From CAZDKK01 sp964603725 (lineage in GTDB: Bacteria; Eisenbacteria; RBG-16-71-46; CAIMUX01; WJJG01), in contig CAZRWW010000010.1 of NCBI GenBank assembly GCA_964603725.1, positions 1 through 64,000 of the forward strand: a stretch of DNA of 64,000 nucleotides, in the 5' to 3' direction. Both the position numbers and the translations under genes were made by a program. This document shows, one piece after another, positions 1-8,690 of the stretch (position 1 is the stretch's first letter; each line of letters starts with the position of its first letter). The notes under the pieces are model-generated. The model had not been told where the DNA came from. It saw only the letters and a list, made by a program, of their open reading frames with translations, and ran no database searches.

Positions 1-183
1 CGCGATGTGACCTTCGACGAAGACCGCTCGCGCGTGCGTACGAAGCAGGGGCCGCGCATGATGGCGATCCTGCGCAACTTGGCCATCGGCCTCATCCGGC
101 TCTTGGGGTTCGCCTATCTCCCCCGGGGCCTGCGCCACTTCGGCCAACGGCCTCGCCTGGTGCTCAATGCTCTGGGCCTGTAA
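1..183 (+). CDS. ISAs1-type transposase, C-terminal end (partial)
   Basis: An open frame runs in from the window edge and ends at TAA 181-183, giving 60 residues. The sequence DVTFDEDRSRVRTKQGPRMM followed by LRNLAIGLIRLLG is typical of the C-terminus of ISAs1-family DDE transposases, just after the catalytic Glu region. Only this tail is visible, so the catalytic residues cannot be judged. It opens a mobile-element-rich stretch that continues to about 9.7 kb. Confidence 0.8.
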   Translation, partial: RDVTFDEDRSRVRTKQGPRMMAILRNLAIGLIRLLGFAYLPRGLRHFGQRPRLVLNALGL

Positions 184-613
184 CGCCCATAACTTCTTCC
201 AACAGATTAGCTTCTCCACCAGTCCTGGGCCGTGCCCTGTCCTCCCAAGGGATTGGCGAGGCTGCCCGGGCGCCCCCGGTCTGCCTGCCGGGGCCGGCAC
301 CCCCATTGCCGCCGGCAGCGTCATCAAATCCCGCTGCCGATCCGGACTCCTCACCCTGGAACAGCCACGACTTTGACGGGGACCTGGCGACCTGCGCCAG
401 ACGTATTGACTCGCCCAAGCTGGAGGGTCTATCCTTCTAATAGACAGTGATGGAGTGACTCTGCCTGCAAGACCTGAGAACGGAAGCCCCGGGCCTTGCT
501 CGGCCGAGTGAGATGATTGCGTCTCATCTTCGGCATGGGTGTACGGCATCGTCTCGCCCGCGAGTTCACAGCGCGCGCGTTCATCGGCATGTGCCACGGA
601 TGGAGGTCGTGAG
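184..613. other. intergenic region, no gene recognised
   Basis: These 430 bases lie between the transposase tail and the protease gene. The short open frames on both strands have no recognisable protein features. The first part probably contains the right end of the ISAs1-type element, but its inverted repeat cannot be identified without the left end. The promoter of the protease gene should lie in the last 200 bases. Confidence 0.5.
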
Positions 614-3577
614 ATGCGCAAGGTTCTCGTGCTGCTACGCGTGTTGGGCTTCGTCAAGGGCTCGGCGCTCGCCGACCCCGAAGGTCTTGAGGGAGGGGTA
701 TTGATCGCACACTTCCCGACCGAGATGGAGTTTTCCAGTGAGCCGCCCACGGGCGGTTGGTGCCAGGACTACTGGGACAACTACCGCATCGAAGACTGCG
801 AGGATCAGGTCATCCGGATCGACACGTATGACCAGGTCATCTGGTTTGTCTTGGCGGCCTGGGATGAAGAAAAGGAGTGGTGCGGCACGGAGTTCGGTCT
901 GGGCGACTACGATCCAGCCGCGTTCGTCATCACCGATTACGGCCCCTGCTGGCCCGAGGGTGGGCTTGAGATCCCGACCGCTTCCTGGCCGGGTCCGGAG
1001 GAGGGGACGGCGATCGTGGTGACCGGCGAACCCTGGGAAGGCAACCTCGTGCCGGTGTACTGGTTTGCGGGGTATGCCTACGAGGAGGGATTAATCCCGC
1101 TGGCGGTGGATCCTGCGACGGGGTTCGCGGGCACCGCGAACTGCGCGAGTCCACCGGAGACGTGGGCGGCCGATTCGCTGGGGGGCATGGGGCTCTTCCA
1201 GGACGGGGTGTATGCGTGTCCCGAGGGCTTCATGCTCGGTGGGCAGGGGTCGGGGCCGCAAGGGGGCGGAAGCTTCGAGCCTCAGACAGGGAACGGGGAG
1301 GCGATCATCGTCCGGTTTGCGCCCGACGTCATCTCGTTCCCACAGGATGATGCAGGTGCTCCGCAGTACTTCAAGGCGCCCATCGGGGATGCGGTTTTGG
1401 CGTTGCCAAGCCTCGACAGCCTGCTTGCAGAGATCGGTGCCGAGAGCCTCGCCACGGTAGCCCCGGGCTGGCGGCACCTGACACCGGGGCGATCGCTTGA
1501 TTTCTTCGGCAACCCCACTGATCTGGTTGACTTCACCGACGTCTACCTGGTGACCCTCGACGGTGAGATGTCGGCTGAGGACGCGATCGGGGAGCTGTGG
1601 GGCAAGGCCGGGATTATCTACGCAGAGCACGAGGATGAACTCACGTTCTGCGAAATGCCGGAGGCTCCCAACGATCCCTACTACGCGGAAGGTTGCTGCG
1701 GCCAGTGGTACCTGAACAACGACGCCGAGGGGGAGTGCGGTGAGGACTGCGTGCCGGACATCGACATGAACATTCCCGAGGCGTGGGCGGTGTGTTACAA
1801 TCGTGACCCTCCTATCAAGGCGGGCACGAAGATCGGGATAATGGACCATCCTGTCAATCAGCTTCACGAGGATCTTGGGCCTTTCATCGACTTCAGTCTG
1901 GCCGGGAGCTTCGTCTCAGGAGAGTGGGACAACGATCCGCGGTCCTGGGGATCAGGTCCCCACGATTCACACGGCACGGGAATGGCCTCGATGGCGGGAG
2001 CGGGCACCGACAACGAAGTCGGCATTGCCAGCATCGCAAACGTTCCTGGCTCACACGACGACGGCATCCTCGTGCCTCTTGTCTTCTTCGCTGGCCTTCC
2101 AGGAACAGGGAACGTGTTCGCTGCCGCTGCCGCCGTCTTGGATTGGATCTGCACGAATCCCCTAGCCCGGGGGCGAATCCGCGTCGTCAACGCCAGTTGG
2201 GGCAACCCGCGGTGGAAGTTCTGCCATGATCTGGGGGACAGTAGCTTGTATTGCTGGCCGATGACGACCTTGCGCGATGCGTGGCGCAACGCCTTCCGTA
2301 CGGGCGTGAACCTGGTTGCCTCTGCAGGCAATGGGGGCAATCCGGGAGGTGGATGCGCCGCAGCTTGCAGTGACGCAGATACTGCTTTCATGTATCCTGC
2401 AGCCTTCCCCGACTACAGCCTTGCGGTGGCCGCTCTTGGTTGTCGGGGCCAACTGCATCAGGAGCCCGGTTTCCATGTCGGCTCATACATCGACGTCGCC
2501 GGGCCGGGAGTGGGTGTAGAGCAGCTCGGGAAGGTGCCGACGTCATACGAGGACAACTACGGATGCACTGGTGAGGGCACATCCCCGGCGAGCGCGGCCA
2601 TCGCAAGTGCCGTGGCCCTGCTTCTCGGTGCACAGTCAGACCTCTATCCGGAGGACTGCAGTGCACTGCTCAAGGCATCTGCAGAGTCGTACGGACACGC
2701 ATCGTTCGAGGTCGGCGCAGGAATGCCCCGCCTGGACAGGGCTCTCGAATGGGTGAGCGGGGAATACCGTGTGTTCCACGGGAGCCAGCAAGGATACACC
2801 GACATCGAAATCGAGGAAGGGTGGAGTGTGGAAGAGCCCCATCCAGTCATGTTGAAGAACGTCCCTCCAGAACTCTGCGAGGTTGGCGGCGGGGAGCATT
2901 GGCAGGAGCTGAACCTCGTGGCATACCGCCTGACTTCGGTGGTGCAAATCGACCCACCCGAAGGAGGGAGCATCGAGATGGTGTGGCCCCGGGGCGTCGG
3001 ATCGTCCGGGTGGCGCCTGCTCGATCAAACCTTCGAAGGAAACCCCGACCCCGAAGTACCCCCGTACTATGATGTCAGGTACTATGAGAACTGGTCCCGC
3101 CTGATAGGCGGGACGGAGAACCCATATACCTTTGTCAGCTACACCTACAAGGTCGTGCTCGAGGGGGACGACTGCTGGGTGCCATTCGATCCCGCGACTG
3201 AGACATACAATGTTAACTACTCGTACGTGGTGCATGATCCGAACATGCTCAGCTCGGTCGAGAACCTTCCGGAAGCCCGAAGTCTGAACCTGACCGTGAA
3301 GAACAGCCCTGCAAGACCGTGCGGGGATGCCCTGTTGGAGGTGTCATTGCCTGCACCAGCCCAAGTGTGGCTGGGAGTGTATGGTGTCGACGGACGTCTG
3401 GTGCGCGTGATCTTGGATCGGGTCCGCCTGGAGGCTGGGAGGACCGGGGTGGCCTGGGACATGACGGGCGAGACTAGTCGGCCGGTCCCTGCAGGGGTGT
3501 ACTTTGTGAGAGCGAAGGCTCGATTTGCCGGAACTGCGCCCTTAGTGACGCGTGCGCAGGTGGTGGTGGTGCGATAG
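614..3577 (+). CDS. secreted subtilisin-like (S8) serine protease with FlgD-like C-terminal domain
   Basis: 987 residues from ATG 614, which is preceded by GGAGG at 602-606; an in-frame GTG at 539 has no such site. A signal peptide (MRKVLVLLRVLGFVKGSALA) starts the protein. Residues about 200-390 resemble an S8 propeptide region. The catalytic triad is readable: Asp411 in GIMDHPV, His453 in DSHGTGMA and Ser657 in GEGTSPAS, with the oxyanion Asn573 in ASAGNGG. The last 90 residues (GVDGRLVRVILD ... GVAWDMTG ... VPAGVYFVRAKA) form a FlgD-like/T9SS-like domain. The family is an exported endopeptidase; the substrate is unknown. The residue after the catalytic Asp (DHP) is unusual, since DTG is the norm. 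Confidence 0.9.
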   Translation: MRKVLVLLRVLGFVKGSALADPEGLEGGVLIAHFPTEMEFSSEPPTGGWCQDYWDNYRIEDCEDQVIRIDTYDQVIWFVLAAWDEEKEWCGTEFGLGDYDPAAFVITDYGPCWPEGGLEIPTASWPGPEEGTAIVVTGEPWEGNLVPVYWFAGYAYEEGLIPLAVDPATGFAGTANCASPPETWAADSLGGMGLFQDGVYACPEGFMLGGQGSGPQGGGSFEPQTGNGEAIIVRFAPDVISFPQDDAGAPQYFKAPIGDAVLALPSLDSLLAEIGAESLATVAPGWRHLTPGRSLDFFGNPTDLVDFTDVYLVTLDGEMSAEDAIGELWGKAGIIYAEHEDELTFCEMPEAPNDPYYAEGCCGQWYLNNDAEGECGEDCVPDIDMNIPEAWAVCYNRDPPIKAGTKIGIMDHPVNQLHEDLGPFIDFSLAGSFVSGEWDNDPRSWGSGPHDSHGTGMASMAGAGTDNEVGIASIANVPGSHDDGILVPLVFFAGLPGTGNVFAAAAAVLDWICTNPLARGRIRVVNASWGNPRWKFCHDLGDSSLYCWPMTTLRDAWRNAFRTGVNLVASAGNGGNPGGGCAAACSDADTAFMYPAAFPDYSLAVAALGCRGQLHQEPGFHVGSYIDVAGPGVGVEQLGKVPTSYEDNYGCTGEGTSPASAAIASAVALLLGAQSDLYPEDCSALLKASAESYGHASFEVGAGMPRLDRALEWVSGEYRVFHGSQQGYTDIEIEEGWSVEEPHPVMLKNVPPELCEVGGGEHWQELNLVAYRLTSVVQIDPPEGGSIEMVWPRGVGSSGWRLLDQTFEGNPDPEVPPYYDVRYYENWSRLIGGTENPYTFVSYTYKVVLEGDDCWVPFDPATETYNVNYSYVVHDPNMLSSVENLPEARSLNLTVKNSPARPCGDALLEVSLPAPAQVWLGVYGVDGRLVRVILDRVRLEAGRTGVAWDMTGETSRPVPAGVYFVRAKARFAGTAPLVTRAQVVVVR

Positions 3578-3702
3578 GAACCGGGCTTTCGGGTTGTGTT
3601 GACGCCCCAGGCGAGTGCCAGACCAGCGAGGCCACTGGCACCCGCGCAGATCGGACGATGCGCTCGGCGACGGGCGTTGCCAACCGAGAGGAGGAGCGAT
3701 AG

Positions 3703-4404
3703 ATGTGGACATCAATCTTCGCAGTCGTTCTTGCTCTTTGTGCGGTGTTCGGAGCACCGAGAATGGCTGCCGCGGGAGAGTTCGGCGTCCTTCGCAACGG
3801 TGAGGACACCGGCCTCCAGAGGGCTATGCGCGACGAGTGCGCGGGCACACTTCTGTATAACCACGACGGATCCTTCGAGGCCGCCTACTACTGGGGGATT
3901 CTCGCACCCCCCTACTACGGGGCGTGGGGGGAGGGCTATGACCTCGGCGCGGTGAACGTCGAGTGCGGTGTCTACTGGTTCACCAGGTTCGGCGAGTTGA
4001 TCCCCCCTCCGATCGACCTCTATGTGTGGGAAGGCGGCGTCCAGGGTCCTCCGGGGAGCGTCCTCAGCATGGTCCCAGGCGTTGTCATCCCCTACGCCCC
4101 CCCCTGGCCGGCCATTGCCGAGAACCACCTCGAGATCGGTTGCTTCGTGAGTGGTGCCTTCACCGTTGGATTCCGTTCGACATCAACAGTCGGCACGATC
4201 TTATGCGCAGCAGACCACAACGGCAGCGGGGGGCACCCCTGGACGTGCATTGCTCCGGGGCTCGGGTACCCCAGCGGCTGGCAGCATCCCAATGTCGTCT
4301 ACTCCGGCTGCGTTAGCATGGGGATCGGGGCTACGGTCACAACGATGCCATCACCTGCAGAGAGCGAGACGTGGGGCGCGATCAAGTCGACGTTTCGGCG
4401 GTAG
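3703..4404 (+). CDS. secreted protein of unknown function with C-terminal W-G-x-I-K tail
   Basis: 233 residues from ATG 3703, preceded by GAGGAGGAG. The N-terminus (MWTSIFAVVLALCAVFGAPRM, cleavage near AAAG) is a signal peptide. The mature part is rich in Gly, Pro, Tyr and Trp, contains several Cys, and matches no family I recognise. It ends PAESETWGAIKSTFRR, a short basic tail with a W-G-x-I-K-x-x-(F/Y)-R pattern that looks like a deliberate terminal motif. It lies 125 bases after the protease on the same strand and may be co-transcribed. Function unknown. Confidence 0.75.
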   Translation: MWTSIFAVVLALCAVFGAPRMAAAGEFGVLRNGEDTGLQRAMRDECAGTLLYNHDGSFEAAYYWGILAPPYYGAWGEGYDLGAVNVECGVYWFTRFGELIPPPIDLYVWEGGVQGPPGSVLSMVPGVVIPYAPPWPAIAENHLEIGCFVSGAFTVGFRSTSTVGTILCAADHNGSGGHPWTCIAPGLGYPSGWQHPNVVYSGCVSMGIGATVTTMPSPAESETWGAIKSTFRR

Positions 4405-4839
4405 GGGCTGGTCTTCCGACGGGGGGGTGTCCCTCCCACAAATCCCGTCCGCACTGGGCTACTTGACGTTACGGGCCCGATCCGTCAGCCTCATTTGAAT
4501 GATATCACTACTTCTGGGCACCGCGGCAGCGGTCATGAAGTCACGGCAGGCACTCATCCTGGAGAACCTCGCCCTCCGGCACCAGATCGGAGTCCTACGA
4601 CGATCCGTCAAGCAGCCGCGGCTGAAGCCGAGAGATCGAGGATTCTGGGTGCTGCTGTCGAGGATCTGGCACGGGTGGGACAAGTCGCTCATCTTGGTCA
4701 AGCCCGAGACGGTGATCCGCTGGCATCGCAAGGGCTTCCGGCTGTATTGGAAGCGGAAGAGCCGAGGACCCGGGCGGCCCAAGGTCTGTGCCGAGATCCG
4801 GGATCTGATCCGGCAGATGTCCCGGGCGAATGAAGAGGG

Positions 4840-4878
4840 TTCTTCCCGGCGTGGCGCGCAGCGCAATGCCGGGAAGAA
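4840..4878. repeat. hairpin at the transposase-proximal end of the IS91-type element (candidate oriIS)
   Basis: TTCTTCCCGGC at 4840-4850 is exactly complementary to GCCGGGAAGAA at 4868-4878, with a 17-base loop. It starts 8 bases inside the inferred junction. IS91 relatives have a subterminal hairpin at the end next to the 3' side of the transposase, where rolling-circle replication starts. The position fits that role; the function is inferred. Confidence 0.65.
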
Positions 4879-5149
4879 CGCATTGAACTGAACCGCGGGG
4901 GTGGTCCCGCGACCTTCCGCTATGGGGATTGGTGTTCGGCCTCTGAGCTCGCGGGTGGCTGTAGCGCGCTGCTCGATGCGGTCCGGACGGCCGTCGCCAA
5001 GGGATCGGGACTTCGCGGGGCGTTCCAGTGCCGGTGCGCGATTGGCCGTGGTGCGCCGGATGCACGGATGGCGCGAGCAGGGCGCATTGTCCCCTGCACC
5101 GGCCGCGCCCGGTGGGTCCGCGAGGTGGCGTCGATGGCAGCGGCGCGTC

Positions 5150-6346
5150 TCATGGGGAGGCCGCCCTGGCTGGGACCCAGCGCACGACGCCGGGGCTGAG
5201 CCAGCGCGTCGTGCGCAGCCGTCCTTCGCCGCACTGTGGGCAGCGCGTCACGTCTTTGCCCGTGAGCCGGAGGAGGAGCTCTTGCCAGCTTTCGTGCGGG
5301 GCTAATGGGGCGGGCTCCTGGCTGACGCCGAGGAGATCTCGGCAGCGGGCGATTCGCACCCGCCGGACGGAGTTGGCGAGCAGTCCGTAGTGCCGGATGC
5401 GGACGAAGCCGCGCGGCAGCACGTGCAGCAGGAAGCGGTGCAGGAACGCCTCGGCGGGCAAGGTCATGGTCTTGCGCCGGTCGTTATCCGCCCGGTCCTT
5501 GTAGCTGAAGGTAACGGTGTCGCCATCCATGGAGACGATGCGCTCATTGGCGATGGCGATGCGATGCGTGTAGCGGCCGAGGTAAGCCAGGACTTGCTCA
5601 GGGCCGGCGAAGGGGCGCTGGCTGTAGACGACCCACTTGCGGCGGGCAGCTTGCCGCAGGCTGCGCGCCACGGCCGTCCCGCCGACCGACGCTGCGATCT
5701 GCCCGGTGGCAACGGCCCTCTCCAGCGCGCCGAGGAGCTTGCCCCGGAAGACGGTCGCGAGGATGCGCACCGCGAGGAAGAAGTTCGCCCTGGCCGGAAC
5801 CCACCGGGCGCCGCTCGGGTCCAGCCCGCCGCCCGGCACGATGCAGTGCAGATGGGGGTGGTAGAGCAGGGTCTGGGTCCAGGTGTGCAGGACCGCTGTC
5901 ATCCCGATCTGCGCCCCGAGGTTCCTGGGGTTGGCGGCTACCTCCCTCATGGTCTGTTCCACCGCGGCGAAGAGCAGACCGTAGGCAACCCGCGGGTGTG
6001 CCAGCAAGACGTCGTGCAACGCGTGGGGGAGCGTGAAAACGAGGTGGAAGTAGGGCACGGGCAGCAGGTCCTGCGCCCGGGCCTCCGGCCAGCGCACGCG
6101 CTCGAGCCCCTGGCACTTCGGGCAGTGCCGGTCCCGGCAGGAGTTGTAGGCGATCTCCGTATACCCGCAACCGCAGTCGCACTCCCGAACATGCCCTCCC
6201 CGCGCTGCCGTGCGGCAGCTCGTGAGCGCGGCGACGACCCGGGCCTGCTCGGCGCTCAGACCTGACAGTCGCTCGCCGTGGGCCCGCAGGACGTCCGCCA
6301 GCTCCGGCCGTGACCCCGTGGGGCCACTTCTGCCGGCCCGGCTCAT
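5150..6346 (-). CDS. IS91-family HUH rolling-circle transposase
   Basis: 398 residues, a normal length for the family. A zinc-binding segment lies at residues 52-78 (HVRECDCGCG ... CRDRHCPKCQ). The HUH metal site is HPHLH at 163-167. Candidate nucleophile tyrosines are in YLGRYTHRIA (255-264) and HYGLLAN (319-325). The family nicks and joins single strands to move the element by rolling-circle replication. The start ATG at 6346 overlaps the stop of the recombinase gene by 4 bases (ATGA), so the two are translationally coupled. The frame is intact and the enzyme looks functional. Confidence 0.93.
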   Translation of the reverse strand: MSRAGRSGPTGSRPELADVLRAHGERLSGLSAEQARVVAALTSCRTAARGGHVRECDCGCGYTEIAYNSCRDRHCPKCQGLERVRWPEARAQDLLPVPYFHLVFTLPHALHDVLLAHPRVAYGLLFAAVEQTMREVAANPRNLGAQIGMTAVLHTWTQTLLYHPHLHCIVPGGGLDPSGARWVPARANFFLAVRILATVFRGKLLGALERAVATGQIAASVGGTAVARSLRQAARRKWVVYSQRPFAGPEQVLAYLGRYTHRIAIANERIVSMDGDTVTFSYKDRADNDRRKTMTLPAEAFLHRFLLHVLPRGFVRIRHYGLLANSVRRVRIARCRDLLGVSQEPAPLAPHESWQELLLRLTGKDVTRCPQCGEGRLRTTRWLSPGVVRWVPARAASP

Positions 6347-7209
6347 TCCGCCGGCAACGCGATGGCATTGACCTGCGGTAGGAGATCGTCCAGCGGGCTG
6401 GGCGTGTCGCGCACGTAGCTCTGAGCCACGTGGGTGTAGATTTCGGTCGACCGTAGGCTACGATGGCCGAGCAGGCGCTGGATCACCCGGATGTTGACCC
6501 CGCGCTCGAGCAGGTGCGTGGCAAAAGCGTGCCTCAGCGAATGTGGCGAGACGCGCTTGCGGATGCCAGCCGTCTGCTTGGCACGGACGAAGACCTTCTC
6601 GACGGACTCGCGGGTCAGCGGGCGGGACGGGTCCGATCCGGGGAAGAGCCACGGGGCCGGCCGCTGCTGGCGCCAGTAGCAGCGCAGGGTCTCCAGGAGC
6701 CTCGCGGACAGCATGACGTAGCGGTCCTTGCGACCCTTGCCCTGGCCGACGCGGATCATCCCGCGCTGGCTGTCGATGTCCTCGAGCCGCAGGTGGACGA
6801 CCTCGCTGGTGCGCAGCCCCGCCGCGTAGAGGGTCATGAGCAGGGCGCGGTGCTTCAGGTTGGTCACCGCGTTGAGCAGGGCGACGACCTCTTCGCCACT
6901 GAGCACCACCGGCAGTCTCCGGCCGGTCCGCTGATAGGGGATCTGCACGACGTTCCACTCCACCCGCAGCACGTGGCGGTAGAAGAAGCGGATGGCACAG
7001 ACGTGGACGTTGAATGTGCTAAACGTCACGCGCCGCTCCTGCGTCAGGAAGAGCTGGTACTGCTTGACATCCTCTGCCGTGAGCTGGTCCGGCGCCTGCA
7101 TGAAGTGGCGCACGAAGCAGCGCATCTTCTCGAGGTAGCTCTCCCGGGTGTTATCCGCCATCCCGCGGATACGCAGCTCGCGCTCCATCAGATCCTGGAA
7201 CTTGCCCAT
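6343..7209 (-). CDS. tyrosine recombinase/integrase of the IS91-type element
   Basis: 288 residues from ATG 7209 (MGKFQDLMERELRIRG), preceded by GGGAGATCGAC; an upstream start at 7263 is possible but has no such site. An N-terminal SAM-like core-binding domain (residues 1-90) is followed by the catalytic domain. Expected active-site elements are all present: Arg in AGLRTSEV, Lys in GKGRKDR, HSLRH, GHRSLRSTEIY with the Tyr nucleophile. XerC/D-like integrases accompany a subset of IS91 elements and may resolve transposition intermediates. It is coupled to the transposase by a 4-base overlap. Confidence 0.92.
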   Translation of the reverse strand: MGKFQDLMERELRIRGMADNTRESYLEKMRCFVRHFMQAPDQLTAEDVKQYQLFLTQERRVTFSTFNVHVCAIRFFYRHVLRVEWNVVQIPYQRTGRRLPVVLSGEEVVALLNAVTNLKHRALLMTLYAAGLRTSEVVHLRLEDIDSQRGMIRVGQGKGRKDRYVMLSARLLETLRCYWRQQRPAPWLFPGSDPSRPLTRESVEKVFVRAKQTAGIRKRVSPHSLRHAFATHLLERGVNIRVIQRLLGHRSLRSTEIYTHVAQSYVRDTPSPLDDLLPQVNAIALPAE

Positions 7210-7370
7210 GTCGATCTCCCTGTTGTTCGAGCCCGAACAATCGGCCGCCACCATGACGGCCACGGGAGAACGATCAGGGAGAAAGCATCAACGTGAGTAG
7301 GCAGAAGTGCCGACAAGCGCAGGCGCGCGAGGGACGAGACCGTCCACCGCGGAGCGGTTTAGTTCAAGTC

Positions 7371-7396
7371 GGAAAATGTGGAGCTCCACATTTTCC
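7371..7396. repeat. 26-bp perfect palindrome at the recombinase-proximal end of the IS91-type element
   Basis: The half-site GGAAAATGTGGAG is followed directly by its exact reverse complement, centred on GAGCTC. The final CC also belongs to the first codon of the resumed integrase frame, so the palindrome ends at or across the insertion point. It may be the element terminus (terIS) or a binding site for the recombinase, whose gene lies 160 bases away. Confidence 0.7.
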
Positions 7397-8075
7397 GCTC
7401 TGGGGTTCGCCACGGATACACGGCGAGTTGCTCACACTTGGCATCGAGATCAGTCAGGCGGCCGTCTCGAAGTACATGGTCCGTCGCCGAAAGCCACCCT
7501 CCCAGAACTGGCGCACGTTCTTGGAGAACCACGCGGAAGGCATTGTCTCGGTGGACTTCTTCACCGTTCCGACGGCGACCTTCCGGGTCTAGTTCGTCTT
7601 CGTGATGGTGAGCCATGATCGGCGGCGGATTGTCCATTTCAATGTGACGACGGGGCCGAGCGCAGCCTGGACGGGGCAGCAGGTCGTCGAGGCGTTTCCA
7701 TGGGAAGCGGCACCGAGGTTCCTGCTGCGCGATCGCGACGGGATCTATGGGACTGACTTCGTCCGCCGAGTCACAGGACTTGGAATCGATCAGGTCGTGA
7801 TCTCGGCCCGATCCCCGTGGCAGAGCCCGTACGTCGAGCGGGTCATCGGGTCGATCCGGCGGGAGTGCCTCGATCACGTGATCGTACTGAGCGAGAAGCA
7901 GCTGAGACGGCTGCTCAGGTCATACTTCGCCTACTACCACGGGTTGAGAACGCATCTGGGGCTGGCGAAGGACTGCCCGGAGACGAGGCCGGTGGAGCCG
8001 CCGCACCTCGGCGTGATCCGCGCAGAACCCGTGGTCGGCGGGCTCTATCATCGCTACTTCCGAAACGCGGCTTGA

Positions 8076-8690
8076 CCGGCGGACATGCGGTGTAGCTCGG
8101 GGCACCTGGGTTCCAATGGATTCCTCCGAGGCTCTCCGTAGCCGGGCGGCCGTTCCCGTGCCGTCTTCACGGCAATCGGCCTATGACCTACTATTGAATC
8201 GGTGTCCAAGTCATGGGCGACGTTGGTGGATGCGCAGGAATTCCAGTCAGACGGCATTTGTGGAAGGGACAGGAGGTGGGAACTTGAAGAACTGACCCGA
8301 CGGGAAGTACGATAGCGTTCAACTGGGGTCTCGGGAAGTGTGGATCAAGATTGTGAGAAACGGTGGATCAAGATCCCGAGAAGTGACAATCTCCGCGCGA
8401 GTCCGAGGAATGCTCGGTCCGTGGTGGTGGAGGGGCTCCTCAGGGGGGGCTTCGTTGGCAGCAGGTCGTTCTTCCTGTACACCCCTGTACAGTCGCGGAT
8501 ACTCCAGCAGCATGCCCCCGGCCGACCCGACGGTCGGCCGGACCCGAGCAACAGCTTCCGGCGCAGCCTGTTGTGTCCACCAGATACTTGTGGCCTGCGG
8601 TGGCACAGGGCTTGATTGTCCTTGCCGTCGACATGACACCGGATCGACCTGCCGCGTCGCGCGGGCCGCAGATCGGTCGGGGAGGAGCTC
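8076..8690. other. gene-free region with possible insertion-sequence end remnants
   Basis: No convincing gene is seen; short frames on both strands have no family features. At 8330-8385 there is a cluster of repeats. GTGGATCAAGAT occurs at 8340-8351 and 8363-8374. TCTCGGG at 8329-8335 is inverted against CCCGAGA at 8375-8381. Serial short repeats of this kind resemble the multiple terminal repeats of IS21-type elements, but no IstA or IstB coding sequence is nearby. The promoter and ribosome site (GGGGAGGAG) of the next gene lie at the right edge. Confidence 0.4.

Larger units (their letters stand above)
4832..7394 (-). mobile_element. IS91-family insertion sequence with accessory tyrosine recombinase (about 2.56 kb)
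   Basis: The boundaries are set by the reading frame of the interrupted integrase: codon AAT ends at 4831 and codon CCG resumes at 7395. No target duplication is seen, as expected for rolling-circle IS91 transposition. The element carries two overlapping minus-strand genes, a tyrosine recombinase and an HUH transposase. The end downstream of the transposase has a perfect 11-bp hairpin (4840-4850 with 4868-4878). The other end is a 26-bp perfect palindrome (7371-7396). The boundaries could shift by a few bases. Confidence 0.85.
4499..8075 (+). pseudogene. DDE integrase/transposase (IS3/IS481-like), split by an IS91-type insertion and carrying a nonsense codon
   Basis: The 5' part, 4499-4831, encodes MISLLLGTAAAVMKSRQALI ... 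IRQMSRAN, the helix-turn-helix N-terminus of an integrase-core transposase. The 3' part, 7395-8075, encodes PLWGSPRIHGELL ... YHRYFRNAA with the DDE residues visible in SVDFF, LRDRDG and YVERVIG. Removing 4832-7394 joins Asn111 to PLWG in the same frame, giving about 337 residues. A TAG at 7590-7592 (TFRV*FVFV) also interrupts the catalytic domain, so the gene is dead even without the insertion. Confidence 0.9.

Noticed and set aside
7590..7592. TAG in the integrase as pyrrolysine or programmed recoding
   Set aside because: The gene is also split by an insertion and homologous integrases have an ordinary hydrophobic residue here, so simple decay is the better explanation.
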